A stretch of 64,000 bases of DNA from Khoudiadiopia massiliensis. Lineage in GTDB: Bacteria; Bacillota; Clostridia; Tissierellales; Peptoniphilaceae. The notes beneath the pieces were generated by a model, which did not search any database, was not told the DNA's origin, and was given only the letters and a program-made list of their open reading frames with translations. The translations under genes were made by a program, and so were the position numbers. Of the stretch, positions 35,878-42,930 are shown piece after piece. Position 1 is the stretch's first letter. Each line of letters opens with the position of its first letter. Location of the stretch: positions 248,001 to 312,000 of the forward strand of contig OKQS01000002.1 of the NCBI GenBank assembly GCA_900290095.1. Direction: 5' to 3'.

Positions 35878-36723
35878 ATGGAAGCTCATATCATTGAGAA
35901 AATCTTAAGTGAAAGGTTCAACTTTCCCGATTGGGCAATCATTTGCGTCCTGATCATCCTGATCATCATCCTGTGCAAAATATCAATAAAGATACTATCC
36001 CTTCTCATTGACAAGTTTTTCAGCAGGCACACGGGCCTTGGCCAATCAGCAAGACTTGAGACGGTCAGGGGGGCCCTTTTCAATTCCTTACGCATCCTGA
36101 TTATTTTTCTGGCCCTGATGAACATACTTGAGCTCTTCGGAATAAACACCGGATCGGTCCTGGCGGCGGCCGGGATAGGTGGAATTGCCATAGCCTTCGG
36201 TTCCCAAAAGGTTATTGCCGATATATTTTCCGGCTTCTTTCTCCTCGTTGACAATGACATGAATGTGGGAGATTGGGTGGTTCTGGGCAATCTTGAAGGT
36301 CGGGTTGTATCGATCGGGGTCAGGCATACCAAGCTCAAGGCCTATTCCGAGGCCGAATACATAATCCCGAATTCTGAGATTAAGACAATAATAAACCACG
36401 GCCAAAGTCCGGCCCAAATTCAGGCCGACATAGTCATAGAGCTTTCCGGATCCTTTGACCTGGAAAAGGCTATCGAAGCGACCGACAAGGCCATTGATGC
36501 TGTCTATGCTGACCAAGCCGAGCTCTTCGCTGAAAGACCCAAATACCTGGGCCTTGATAAGTTGGGACCCTATTCCTATCTGATGCATTTTTCCCTGAGG
36601 TCCGTTATGGGCAATCAATACCGGGCCCAGAGGGCAATGAGGGAGGAATGCCTGAGGGTTTTGCAGGAAGAGGGGGCCTATGAGGCCTCTGATGGTCCAA
36701 GGGTTATAGATCCAAATAGTTGA
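35878..36723 (+). CDS. MscS-family mechanosensitive ion channel
   Basis: The 281-residue protein has transmembrane helices at about residues 18-45 and 65-90, then a pore-lining helix with the glycine/alanine-rich pattern VLAAAGIGGIAIAFGSQKV, and the beta domain GDWVVLGNLEGRVVSIGVRHTKL. This is the YkuT/YnaI-like small MscS type. It releases solutes on hypo-osmotic shock. Start at GGGAGGTCCGGGAT ATG. It is followed by DUF951 after 10 bp, an arrangement common near the Firmicutes origin. Confidence 0.92.
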   Translation: MEAHIIEKILSERFNFPDWAIICVLIILIIILCKISIKILSLLIDKFFSRHTGLGQSARLETVRGALFNSLRILIIFLALMNILELFGINTGSVLAAAGIGGIAIAFGSQKVIADIFSGFFLLVDNDMNVGDWVVLGNLEGRVVSIGVRHTKLKAYSEAEYIIPNSEIKTIINHGQSPAQIQADIVIELSGSFDLEKAIEATDKAIDAVYADQAELFAERPKYLGLDKLGPYSYLMHFSLRSVMGNQYRAQRAMREECLRVLQEEGAYEASDGPRVIDPNS

Positions 36724-36733
36724 GGATTAGATT

Positions 36734-36970
36734 ATGGTTAAGTATAGAGTCGGGGACCTGGTTATGCTTAAGAAGGGCCATCCCTGCGGAAACAATGAGT
36801 GGATCATAAAAAGGACCGGGGTTGAAATCAAGCTGGAATGCAGCGCCTGCGGCCGGATGGTCTTGATGAAGCGCACCGACTTTCACAAGTGGCTGCGTAA
36901 AATAAAGAACGAGGATGGCAAGTTTGTCTCCATAGTTAACTTTGAAAGGGCCCCCGAGAGGGAGGGCTGA
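36734..36970 (+). CDS. DUF951 small protein (YyzM type)
   Basis: The 78-residue protein has the full DUF951 pattern: VGDLVMLKKGHPCGNNEWIIKRTG, then a CSACGR motif and TDFHKWLRKI. The paired cysteines suggest metal binding, and the small fold has been compared to nucleic-acid-binding proteins. It commonly sits next to mscS near the origin. Function is unknown. Confidence 0.9.
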   Translation: MVKYRVGDLVMLKKGHPCGNNEWIIKRTGVEIKLECSACGRMVLMKRTDFHKWLRKIKNEDGKFVSIVNFERAPEREG

Positions 36971-37029
36971 TCGGACCGTCCGGGATGGCGCTGTGTTGGG
37001 GCGGCCCGGGATCATAGAGAAAAATAGAG

Positions 37030-37055
37030 GGGGTTTGGCGAAAATGCCAAACCCC
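37030..37055 (+). terminator. Terminator of the mscS-DUF951 transcript
   Basis: A perfect 10-bp stem (GGGGTTTGGC / GCCAAACCCC) encloses GAAAAT. The following bases TTCTACTATGTTT are moderately T-rich. It lies 60 bp beyond the DUF951 stop and directly before repeat array 1. Confidence 0.7.
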
Positions 37056-37077
37056 TTCTACTATGTTTGGCCCTTGA

Positions 37078-37517
37078 ATCATGGGGGTCCGGCTAAAGGT
37101 GGACCATCCCCATGACTCGAGCCGGCCCGAAAATCAGGGGGAAAGGCCAAAAAGCGGGCCACCCCATTGACACAAGGCGGCCTGGAAATCAGGGGGGTCC
37201 GGCCAAATATGGACCATCCCCATGACCTGAGCCGGATCAAAAATCATGGGGATTCGGTTAAATGTGGACTATCCCCATGACTCAGTCAATCTGTAAAATC
37301 AATGGGGTTGAGCGAAAAGCGGAGAACCCCTTTGAGTCCAGCCGGCCCGGCGATCATGGGGATTCAGCAAAACGTGGACTACCCCATTGAAAAAGATCGG
37401 CTAGGCAATCATGGGGAAAAGCCCAAAACTGGACAAGCCCTCTGAAAAAGCTTGAGCCGACGATCATGGGGAGAGGCCGAAATGCGGGAAACCCCCTGAC
37501 TCTATCCGGCGATAGTG
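37078..37517. repeat. Array 1: eight diverged 55-bp hairpin repeats
   Basis: Units start at 37078, 37133, 37188, 37243, 37298, 37353, 37408 and 37463, all exactly 55 bp apart. Each begins ATCA(T)GGGG. Most units have a C-rich arm (CCCCATGA-like) in mid-unit, then a spacer often related to AAAAGCTTGAGCCGGCG. Most units fold into a hairpin with a loop around GGCnAAA. Units differ from each other at many positions but keep length and pairing. A 55-bp period is not a multiple of three, so the array is not protein-coding. A second array with the same units is at 56600. It lies in the convergent gap between DUF951 and the PfkB-like gene. Confidence 0.85.
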
Positions 37518-37548
37518 TCAGTTTGCCGAAAAGGGCAAACCAACACTA
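37513..37548. repeat. Long hairpin at the end of array 1
   Basis: TAGTGT pairs with ACACTA, and after a 2-nt mismatch GTTTGCC pairs with GGCAAAC, around the loop GAAAAG. It overlaps the last bases of array 1. It could serve as a terminator for leftward transcription from the PfkB-like gene, but no clear U-tract is seen. Confidence 0.55.
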
Positions 37549-37569
37549 CTAAAAGCAAAAAAAGAAGGA

Positions 37570-37610
37570 TTGGAGGATAACCGACCGTTACAGGATCGGC
37601 CGTCCTCCAA
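37570..37610. repeat. Hairpin TTGGAGGA / TCCTCCAA
   Basis: Outer 8-bp arms at 37570-37577 and 37603-37610 enclose a shorter inner CCGA/TCGG pairing. It lies in the non-coding gap between array 1 and the PfkB-like gene. Role unknown. Confidence 0.5.
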
Positions 37611-37660
37611 CCCATTTATGGCGGAGTCTGAAATTTTCAACAAAGGCCTGACCCCAAGGC

Positions 37661-37759
37661 CCCACAGGCCCCGAGGTCTGGCGCTCAAAAGGCCGATCAC
37701 GCAGGACCCTAAGGCCCAACAGACCCACAGGCCCCGAGGCCCGGCGCCAAAAAGGCCGA
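37661..37759. repeat. GC-rich direct repeat near the 3' end of the PfkB-like gene
   Basis: A segment of about 36 bp beginning CCCACAGGCCCCGAGG occurs at 37661 and again at 37724, with a few differences. Surrounding DNA is rich in AAGGCC and CCCCAAGG words and much more GC-rich than the neighbouring genes. The rightward open frame across it is Pro/Arg-rich and not a credible gene. Confidence 0.6.
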
Positions 37760-37807
37760 CCCCAAGGATTAAACCCCAAAGGCCTGACCCCCAAGGCCCG
37801 AAGCCGC

Positions 37808-38728
37808 TTAATTCAAAGGAACCACAAGGTCCCGCTCCTGTTCCGCGTGGATGGAGGGGAGGTTAGGGAGGGCCTTCTCCTTGTAGGTGGCATTGGAAAC
37901 GGCCTGGGCTGAAGAAAAGGCGGCCTCGGGATCGTTGAGCCTCATGTAGTCGCTGACAAAGCCGGCAACTAGGGCTATTCCGGTATAGGTCTCAGAAACG
38001 ATTTTACCATCCGGTCCCTTGGATCTGAAAGCCCTCTTATCTTTGGTAAGGAAGATTGAACCGTCAAGACCAAGGTTGACAAGGACATTTTGAGCCCCCA
38101 TATCCAAGCATTGGATAGCGCCGCCAATTATTTCCTTCTCACTCCTAAAATCCTCTTCCAACATATCGGAGAGATCTTTAAGGGTGGGGGTGATCAGGAG
38201 GGGCTTTTTATGCAGGACATCTATGAGGAATTCCTTTGAAATGATGGGCAGGAACTGGGCCCCGTTCACCAGGGCAATCTCAATCATCCTGTTATAAACA
38301 TCCGAAGACATGCTTCCCGGCAGGGAGCCTGCGATGATGAGGAAGTCCCCCTCCCTTATCCTCGACAGATAATACATGAGGGTGTTAATCTCATTGATGC
38401 TTATGTCGGCACCCTTGCCGAGGATCCTGGTTTCTGTGGATCCGTCAAATATGGACAGGTTGATCCTGGTGTTCTGGGCCGTGTGGACAAAATTATGGGC
38501 AACACCCTCACTTGTGAGGGCCTCCTCTATAAACTCACCGGTCTTTCCGCCGACAAAACCCGTCGCCGTCGAAGGAATGTCCAGAAGGTTGAGCATGCGG
38601 GATATGTTTATGGCCCTGCCACCGGCATTCATGGTATCCGAGGTTGAGTAATTGGTTCTTCCTGCTTTGAGGGAATCCACGCTGGAGAGAAAGTCCAGGG
38701 AAGGATTCAGGGTTACGGTATAGATCAT
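37808..38728 (-). CDS. PfkB/LacC/FruK-like protein, probably a pseudokinase
   Basis: The 306-residue protein aligns end to end with 1-phosphofructokinase/tagatose-6-phosphate kinase: TLNPSLDFL, GGRAINISRML, ATGFVGGKTGEFI, IIAGSLPGSMSSDVY. The ATP-site and catalytic parts are eroded. The usual GAGD motif with its catalytic Asp reads TGIA (SETYTGIALVAGF), GGKG reads GGRA, KPN reads TPT, and the D-T-S-G strand reads PIISK. The reading frame is intact and the fold-forming residues are kept, so it may be a regulatory sugar-phosphate sensor rather than a decaying enzyme. Function is inferred, not known. Confidence 0.8.
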   Translation of the reverse strand: MIYTVTLNPSLDFLSSVDSLKAGRTNYSTSDTMNAGGRAINISRMLNLLDIPSTATGFVGGKTGEFIEEALTSEGVAHNFVHTAQNTRINLSIFDGSTETRILGKGADISINEINTLMYYLSRIREGDFLIIAGSLPGSMSSDVYNRMIEIALVNGAQFLPIISKEFLIDVLHKKPLLITPTLKDLSDMLEEDFRSEKEIIGGAIQCLDMGAQNVLVNLGLDGSIFLTKDKRAFRSKGPDGKIVSETYTGIALVAGFVSDYMRLNDPEAAFSSAQAVSNATYKEKALPNLPSIHAEQERDLVVPLN

Positions 38729-38744
38729 ATTAAACTCTCTTTCA

Positions 38745-38780
38745 TTAGCACTCTCTTTAGCTGTCTCTTAGCACTCTCTT
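38745..38780. promoter_or_regulatory. Direct repeats upstream of the PfkB-like gene
   Basis: TTAGCACTCTCTT occurs exactly at 38745-38757 and 38768-38780, 23 bp apart, with a weaker copy nearer the gene. A cre-like palindrome AAAGCGCTTAA follows at about 38796. Together they may be operator sites for a sugar-responsive regulator, which is not encoded in the window. Confidence 0.4.
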
Positions 38781-38873
38781 ACATTAGCAAAATTTAAAGC
38801 GCTTAACTAAAAATATAATACATTTTTTAACTATTATACCAGCAAAGTCCCCTTCTTTTATACCGACATTCTT

Positions 38874-40151
38874 TTATATCGACAGAGCCTCTTCCTTTCT
38901 GTCCTCGTTCAAGGAAACAAAATTGTTTATGGGCATGGTCACCCTGTTATTGTCAAAATTCGTGGCATTATAGTTATATATATTGGCAAAGCGGCAGGAA
39001 GAGGGACCGTATTTTATTCTCAAGTCCACCATGGCGGCACTCAAGCGCTCCCTTTTTTCATGCCTCACATAATCAGGAAGAAATGAGGGCTGACAATGCT
39101 TTGAGGCCTTAACGAGTTTTTCGGCCCTTAAGGTCATGGCCCGGACCGGCTCATGGCAAGATCCCATGGCTATGTAAATATCCATGGCCCTTTCCGAAAT
39201 TTCGCCAGCATTTTGGCAGGGGAAATCCAGGCCCAGGCTCATGTTTCGGCTGATGAGGTAGGTGTCACGGACAGACAGGTTTATGGCCCCGGCAAGGAAG
39301 CCCTTTTCGCTCAGCCTCCTTTCCACCTCTTCGGATATGCGGAGCAGGGATTCCGACACCTCCTCAAGTCCCAAGAGATCGTGGTTGAAGGTGGATCCGC
39401 AGCCTATTGACTTTATGGGAGGCCTATATTTGTAAAAGGCGACCGGACAGGAGTCCCTTCCATTGGCAGCCTCATATAGGCGGAGGCCGTTTATGCCCAA
39501 AAGCTTTTTTATAAAAAGAGGCTCGGACAGGGCTAAATCGCCAATTGTCTCTATCCCGTAGCGGTTCAGCTTGGACCGGGTCTTGGGGCCGCAAAAAAGC
39601 AGGCTTTCAACCGGGAGGGGCCAGGCAATTTCCCTGTAGTTTGTGGAGTCTATGAGGGTTTGGCAATCGGGCTTTTTGTAGTCGCTCCCAAGCTTTGCGA
39701 AGATCTTATTGTCGCTGATGCCCACGGAAATGCTGATCCCGAGCTCATCTCTGAAGCGAGAGCGAAGCCTTTGGGCCACTTTTTCGGCAGGACCATAATT
39801 CTTTTCGCTTCCGCTTATATCTATCCAGCACTCGTCAATGCCGAAGGGCTCAACCTGGGGGCTGTATTCAAGATAAATGTAATGAGCCAATCTGGAAAAC
39901 TCCAGATAGCAGGAAAAATCCGCCGGCACCTCTATCAGGCCGGGGCAGGCTTGACGGGCCTGCCAGAGGACCTGGCCGGTCTTGACCCCCATCTTTTTGG
40001 CTTCCGGAGACTTAGCCAGAACAATGCCGTTCCTGTCTTTTTCCGAACCGCAGACCGCTATGGGCCGCCCCTTTAATTCCGGGTGCCGGGCCTGTTCGAT
40101 GGAAGCATAGCAGCTGTTCATATCGCAGTGGAGAATATTTCTTTTTCGCAT
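38874..40151 (-). CDS. Y-family (UmuC/DinB-like) DNA polymerase
   Basis: The ATG at 40151 is chosen because AGGAGGCTTAAA precedes it and it gives MRKRNILHCDMNSCYASIE, the family start; an upstream in-frame start would add 88 unrelated residues. The 425-residue protein has the metal-binding Asp in HCDMNSCYASIE, the DE pair in FGIDECWIDIS, and the little-finger region. It copies past damaged DNA, usually with mutations. It is divergent from an XRE repressor/ImmA protease pair, which may control it. Confidence 0.9.
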   Translation of the reverse strand: MRKRNILHCDMNSCYASIEQARHPELKGRPIAVCGSEKDRNGIVLAKSPEAKKMGVKTGQVLWQARQACPGLIEVPADFSCYLEFSRLAHYIYLEYSPQVEPFGIDECWIDISGSEKNYGPAEKVAQRLRSRFRDELGISISVGISDNKIFAKLGSDYKKPDCQTLIDSTNYREIAWPLPVESLLFCGPKTRSKLNRYGIETIGDLALSEPLFIKKLLGINGLRLYEAANGRDSCPVAFYKYRPPIKSIGCGSTFNHDLLGLEEVSESLLRISEEVERRLSEKGFLAGAINLSVRDTYLISRNMSLGLDFPCQNAGEISERAMDIYIAMGSCHEPVRAMTLRAEKLVKASKHCQPSFLPDYVRHEKRERLSAAMVDLRIKYGPSSCRFANIYNYNATNFDNNRVTMPINNFVSLNEDRKEEALSI

Positions 40152-40201
40152 TTTAAGCCTCCTCAGCTTGACGAGCCCCATCTCAAGTAATAGAATTAAC
40201 A

Positions 40202-40277
40202 GGAAGATAAACTTCCGATTAAGAAGATTATAAGAAGAATAAATTCCTGTGTCAAGAAAAATAGGAAGAAATTCTTC
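40202..40277. promoter_or_regulatory. Candidate operators between the polymerase and XRE genes
   Basis: Two inverted repeats lie in the 169-bp divergent gap: GGAAG-ATAAA-CTTCC (40202-40216) and GAAGAA-A-TTCTTC (40265-40277). The similar half-sites suggest binding of the adjacent XRE regulator to both promoters. No sequence is known for this regulator. Confidence 0.45.
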
Positions 40278-40320
40278 GCATATAGGCAGGGCCATGTGAA
40301 GGTTACTTGGGAGGAACATT

Positions 40321-40689
40321 ATGAATTTTGCCGATAAAGTTAAGCATTTGAGGAAAGAAAAAGGCTGGACCCAGCGTGAATTGGGAGACAGGCTCGGCCT
40401 CAGCATGAGGACCATAGGCAGCTATGAATCGGGAACGAGTTATCCCAAATCCAGATCCATATATACAAAGATGGCGGAGATATTTTCGGTAGAGGAAAAT
40501 TATCTGAAGATCGAGAACGAGACCGACCGGCTTAGCTCGGACATGGAGGACAGCTCGGAGAAGGTCAAAAATATGATAGAAGAGCTTTCAGCCATGTTTG
40601 CGGGCGGCAGGCTAAGTGAAGAGGATAAGGACGCCGTCATGAGGGCCCTTCAGGACGCCTATTGGGATGCCAAGAAAGACAGAAAATGA
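40321..40689 (+). CDS. XRE-family transcriptional repressor (ImmR-like)
   Basis: The 122-residue protein has an N-terminal helix-turn-helix (VKHLRKEKGWTQRELGDRLG, then MRTIGSYESG), followed by a short helical segment for dimerisation. The start follows TTGGGAGGAACATT. Its stop codon overlaps the start of an ImmA/IrrE-type peptidase, the arrangement of repressor/antirepressor pairs such as ImmR-ImmA of ICEBs1 and DdrO-IrrE of Deinococcus. Confidence 0.88.
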   Translation: MNFADKVKHLRKEKGWTQRELGDRLGLSMRTIGSYESGTSYPKSRSIYTKMAEIFSVEENYLKIENETDRLSSDMEDSSEKVKNMIEELSAMFAGGRLSEEDKDAVMRALQDAYWDAKKDRK

Positions 40690-41195
40690 TGAATATAGAA
40701 GAATTGGTGGATCAATTAAAAGAAAAATATGGAACAGGGGATCCGGACTCTCTTGCCCGGGCATTGGGGGTCCATATATATGAGAGAGAGGATTTCTCCA
40801 GGCTTTTGGGCATGTCGGCAAGGGTCGAGGGGAGGAGCTGTATCTTCCTGAATGCGGGAATGGAAAGCCAGGAGAGAAGGATTGTCCTTGCCCATGAATT
40901 GGGCCACGCCCTGCTTCACGAAGAGGAAGAAGGAATAAGCGGGATTGTCCAATTCACCCTTTTCAACAGCAACGACAGGACCGAGTACGAAGCCAATGTT
41001 TTTGCCGCCCACCTGCTTTTGGATGAAAAAGAAATTCAGGACCTGGCCGCTGACGGTTATGACGCACCGGATATAGCCAAAAGCCTCAATGTTGACATTA
41101 ACCTACTACTGATCAAGCTCCACGAGATGCAGAAGAAGGGCCGGAAAATGAATCTGCCGGAAACCCCCAGGGCGGATTTTTTAAGGAGATCTTAA
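40686..41195 (+). CDS. ImmA/IrrE-family metallopeptidase
   Basis: The ATG at 40686 overlaps the XRE stop (ATGA), with a second ATG at 40689. The 169-residue protein has the zinc-binding HELGHALLHEE at about residues 70-80 and a downstream EYEANVFAAHLLL that supplies the third ligand Glu. Members cleave a partner XRE repressor on a signal such as DNA damage. With the adjacent XRE gene and the divergent Y-family polymerase, a damage-response module is likely. No integrase or phage gene is nearby. Confidence 0.88.
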   Translation: MMNIEELVDQLKEKYGTGDPDSLARALGVHIYEREDFSRLLGMSARVEGRSCIFLNAGMESQERRIVLAHELGHALLHEEEEGISGIVQFTLFNSNDRTEYEANVFAAHLLLDEKEIQDLAADGYDAPDIAKSLNVDINLLLIKLHEMQKKGRKMNLPETPRADFLRRS

Positions 41196-41308
41196 GATAG
41201 ACTTCTCCGAAAATGATATAAAGAATAGCACAAGGAAGAAATCTCCTATATAATATTAAAGATGAGCAATCAGGATGTTAATTTATCATTAAAAATAGGG
41301 AGATTGAA

Positions 41309-42928
41309 GTGGATATTTGGCATGTATTCGGACTTTTGGGGGGCTTAGCCCTATTTCTTCATGGAATGGAGCTCATGTCTGACGGACTTGAGCAGGCCGC
41401 CGGATCCAAGATCCAAGGCATATTGGCAAAACTGACGACCAACAAGTACTTGGGCGTATTCTTCGGAATGATTTTAACCGCTATAATTCAGAGCTCATCG
41501 GCAACCACGGTAATGGTTGTGGGCTTTGTAAACTCCCAGATCATGAACCTGACCCAGGCCATCAACGTTATCTTGGGTGCCAATATAGGTACCACGGTAA
41601 CCGGACTTATCATAGCTTTAGACGTAACCAAGTATGCACCCCTTGTGGCCTTTGTGGGCGTCATGATGACCTTCGCAGGGAAGAGCAAGATCAAGTATTG
41701 GGCCAAGGCCTTTTTGGGACTGGGACTACTATTCATGGGACTGAGCCTTATGAGTGACAGCATGATACCCCTCAGAGATTCAGAGCCCTTTTTATCATTT
41801 ATGCAGACTTTATCATCACCTATAGCAGCCATTATTTTCGGAATGCTTTTTACAGCTCTTATCCAGTCATCATCGGCCTCAGTCGGTATTCTACAGACCA
41901 TGGCCAGGCAGGGACTGGTTCCTTTCCATATAAGCTTTTACATTGTTTTAGGTCAGAACGTTGGCACCTGTATTACCTCGGTTTTGGCATCGCTCAGCTC
42001 CAGCAGGGCCGCAAAAAGGGCTGCTCTTTCTCACGTCCTATTTAATATAGCGGGTGCTTTTCTATTCTTGTTAATTTCATACATGTTACCTGTAGCCGAT
42101 ATGATAGCCAACCTGGCACCGGGCATGCCGGCCGGCCAGATAGCCTACCTACACGTGATTTTCAACTTGGGCACTGCCCTGCTGTTTATGCCCTTTACCA
42201 ATTACCTGGCCAAACTGGTTGAGACTATAGTCCCTGTTAAGGAAAATGAATCCGGCAGGAAAAAGCAGCTGGTATACGTCAAGCCCGACACCTTCCAAAA
42301 CAACCTGGTTATGATCAAGGATATTGAGCTTGAAATATACAGGCTTTTGCAAATGGTCTCGGAATCCGTAGATGCTTCATTGACGCTTTTTACCAACTAC
42401 AAGGAAGACCAGGCCAAGGAAACAAGGGAAGCCGTGGATACGGTCAGAAGCCTTGACAAGGACCTGAACGCCATAGCCGTAAGAATGCTTTCAAGGCGTT
42501 TAAATAAGGTCCAATCCAGAATTTTGACCAACTATCTCAAGATCCTTTCCCATATGGAGAGAATGGCCGATTATGTTCAGAGGCTGATAATTCTGGCTGA
42601 GAACAACGAGGTCAACAGTCTGGCTTTCTCAGATTATGCCAAGGACGAGATTCTGGGCCTGGACAAGGAACTTGAGAGGATGAACGCCATGCTTATGGAG
42701 GGCTCAAAAGGGGAGTTTGTTGAACCTCTCAATGAGAGAATAGATGAAAAACTCTACGAGATGATTGAGATGAGTGAAAACAAGCACCTGGAGAGATTGG
42801 GCAGGGAAGAATGCACGGCCGTCTCCGGCATGCAATATTCAAGCCTTCTCTCAGGGGTAGAAAGAATCGGCTACCATATGAAGAAGATAGCCGATGCCAT
42901 GGACGAAAACAGGGAAATGGAAGAATAA
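41309..42928 (+). CDS. Na+/phosphate symporter (NptA type) with C-terminal PhoU-like domain
   Basis: The GTG start at 41309 follows AATAGGGAGATTGAA and gives an N-terminal hydrophobic segment. Both inverted Na/Pi-cotransporter repeats are present, each with a QSSS motif: IIQSSSATTVMVVGF and LIQSSSASVGIL. After about residue 325 the protein changes to a charged helical PhoU-like region (EIYRLLQMVSESVDASL and so on). It imports phosphate with Na+. The gene is convergent with the next one and their stop codons are 2 bp apart. Confidence 0.92.
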   Translation: MDIWHVFGLLGGLALFLHGMELMSDGLEQAAGSKIQGILAKLTTNKYLGVFFGMILTAIIQSSSATTVMVVGFVNSQIMNLTQAINVILGANIGTTVTGLIIALDVTKYAPLVAFVGVMMTFAGKSKIKYWAKAFLGLGLLFMGLSLMSDSMIPLRDSEPFLSFMQTLSSPIAAIIFGMLFTALIQSSSASVGILQTMARQGLVPFHISFYIVLGQNVGTCITSVLASLSSSRAAKRAALSHVLFNIAGAFLFLLISYMLPVADMIANLAPGMPAGQIAYLHVIFNLGTALLFMPFTNYLAKLVETIVPVKENESGRKKQLVYVKPDTFQNNLVMIKDIELEIYRLLQMVSESVDASLTLFTNYKEDQAKETREAVDTVRSLDKDLNAIAVRMLSRRLNKVQSRILTNYLKILSHMERMADYVQRLIILAENNEVNSLAFSDYAKDEILGLDKELERMNAMLMEGSKGEFVEPLNERIDEKLYEMIEMSENKHLERLGREECTAVSGMQYSSLLSGVERIGYHMKKIADAMDENREMEE

Positions 42929-42930
42929 TT

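Noticed and set aside
37078-37517. CRISPR array for the 55-bp repeats
   Set aside because: Nearly the whole unit is related between copies, there are no unique spacers of constant size between identical repeats, and no cas gene is in the window.
37570-37866. Rightward 98-codon open frame rich in Pro and Arg
   Set aside because: It lies over hairpins and GC-rich direct repeats, runs into the 3' end of the opposite PfkB-like gene, and has no ribosome-binding site or family match.
40152-40415. Extended N-terminus for the Y-family polymerase
   Set aside because: The added 88 residues run through the operator region and antisense to the XRE gene, while AGGAGG marks the ATG at 40151.
38874-41195. 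Prophage or integrative element around the XRE/ImmA pair
   Set aside because: No integrase, terminase, structural or conjugation gene and no flanking direct repeats or tRNA gene were seen.
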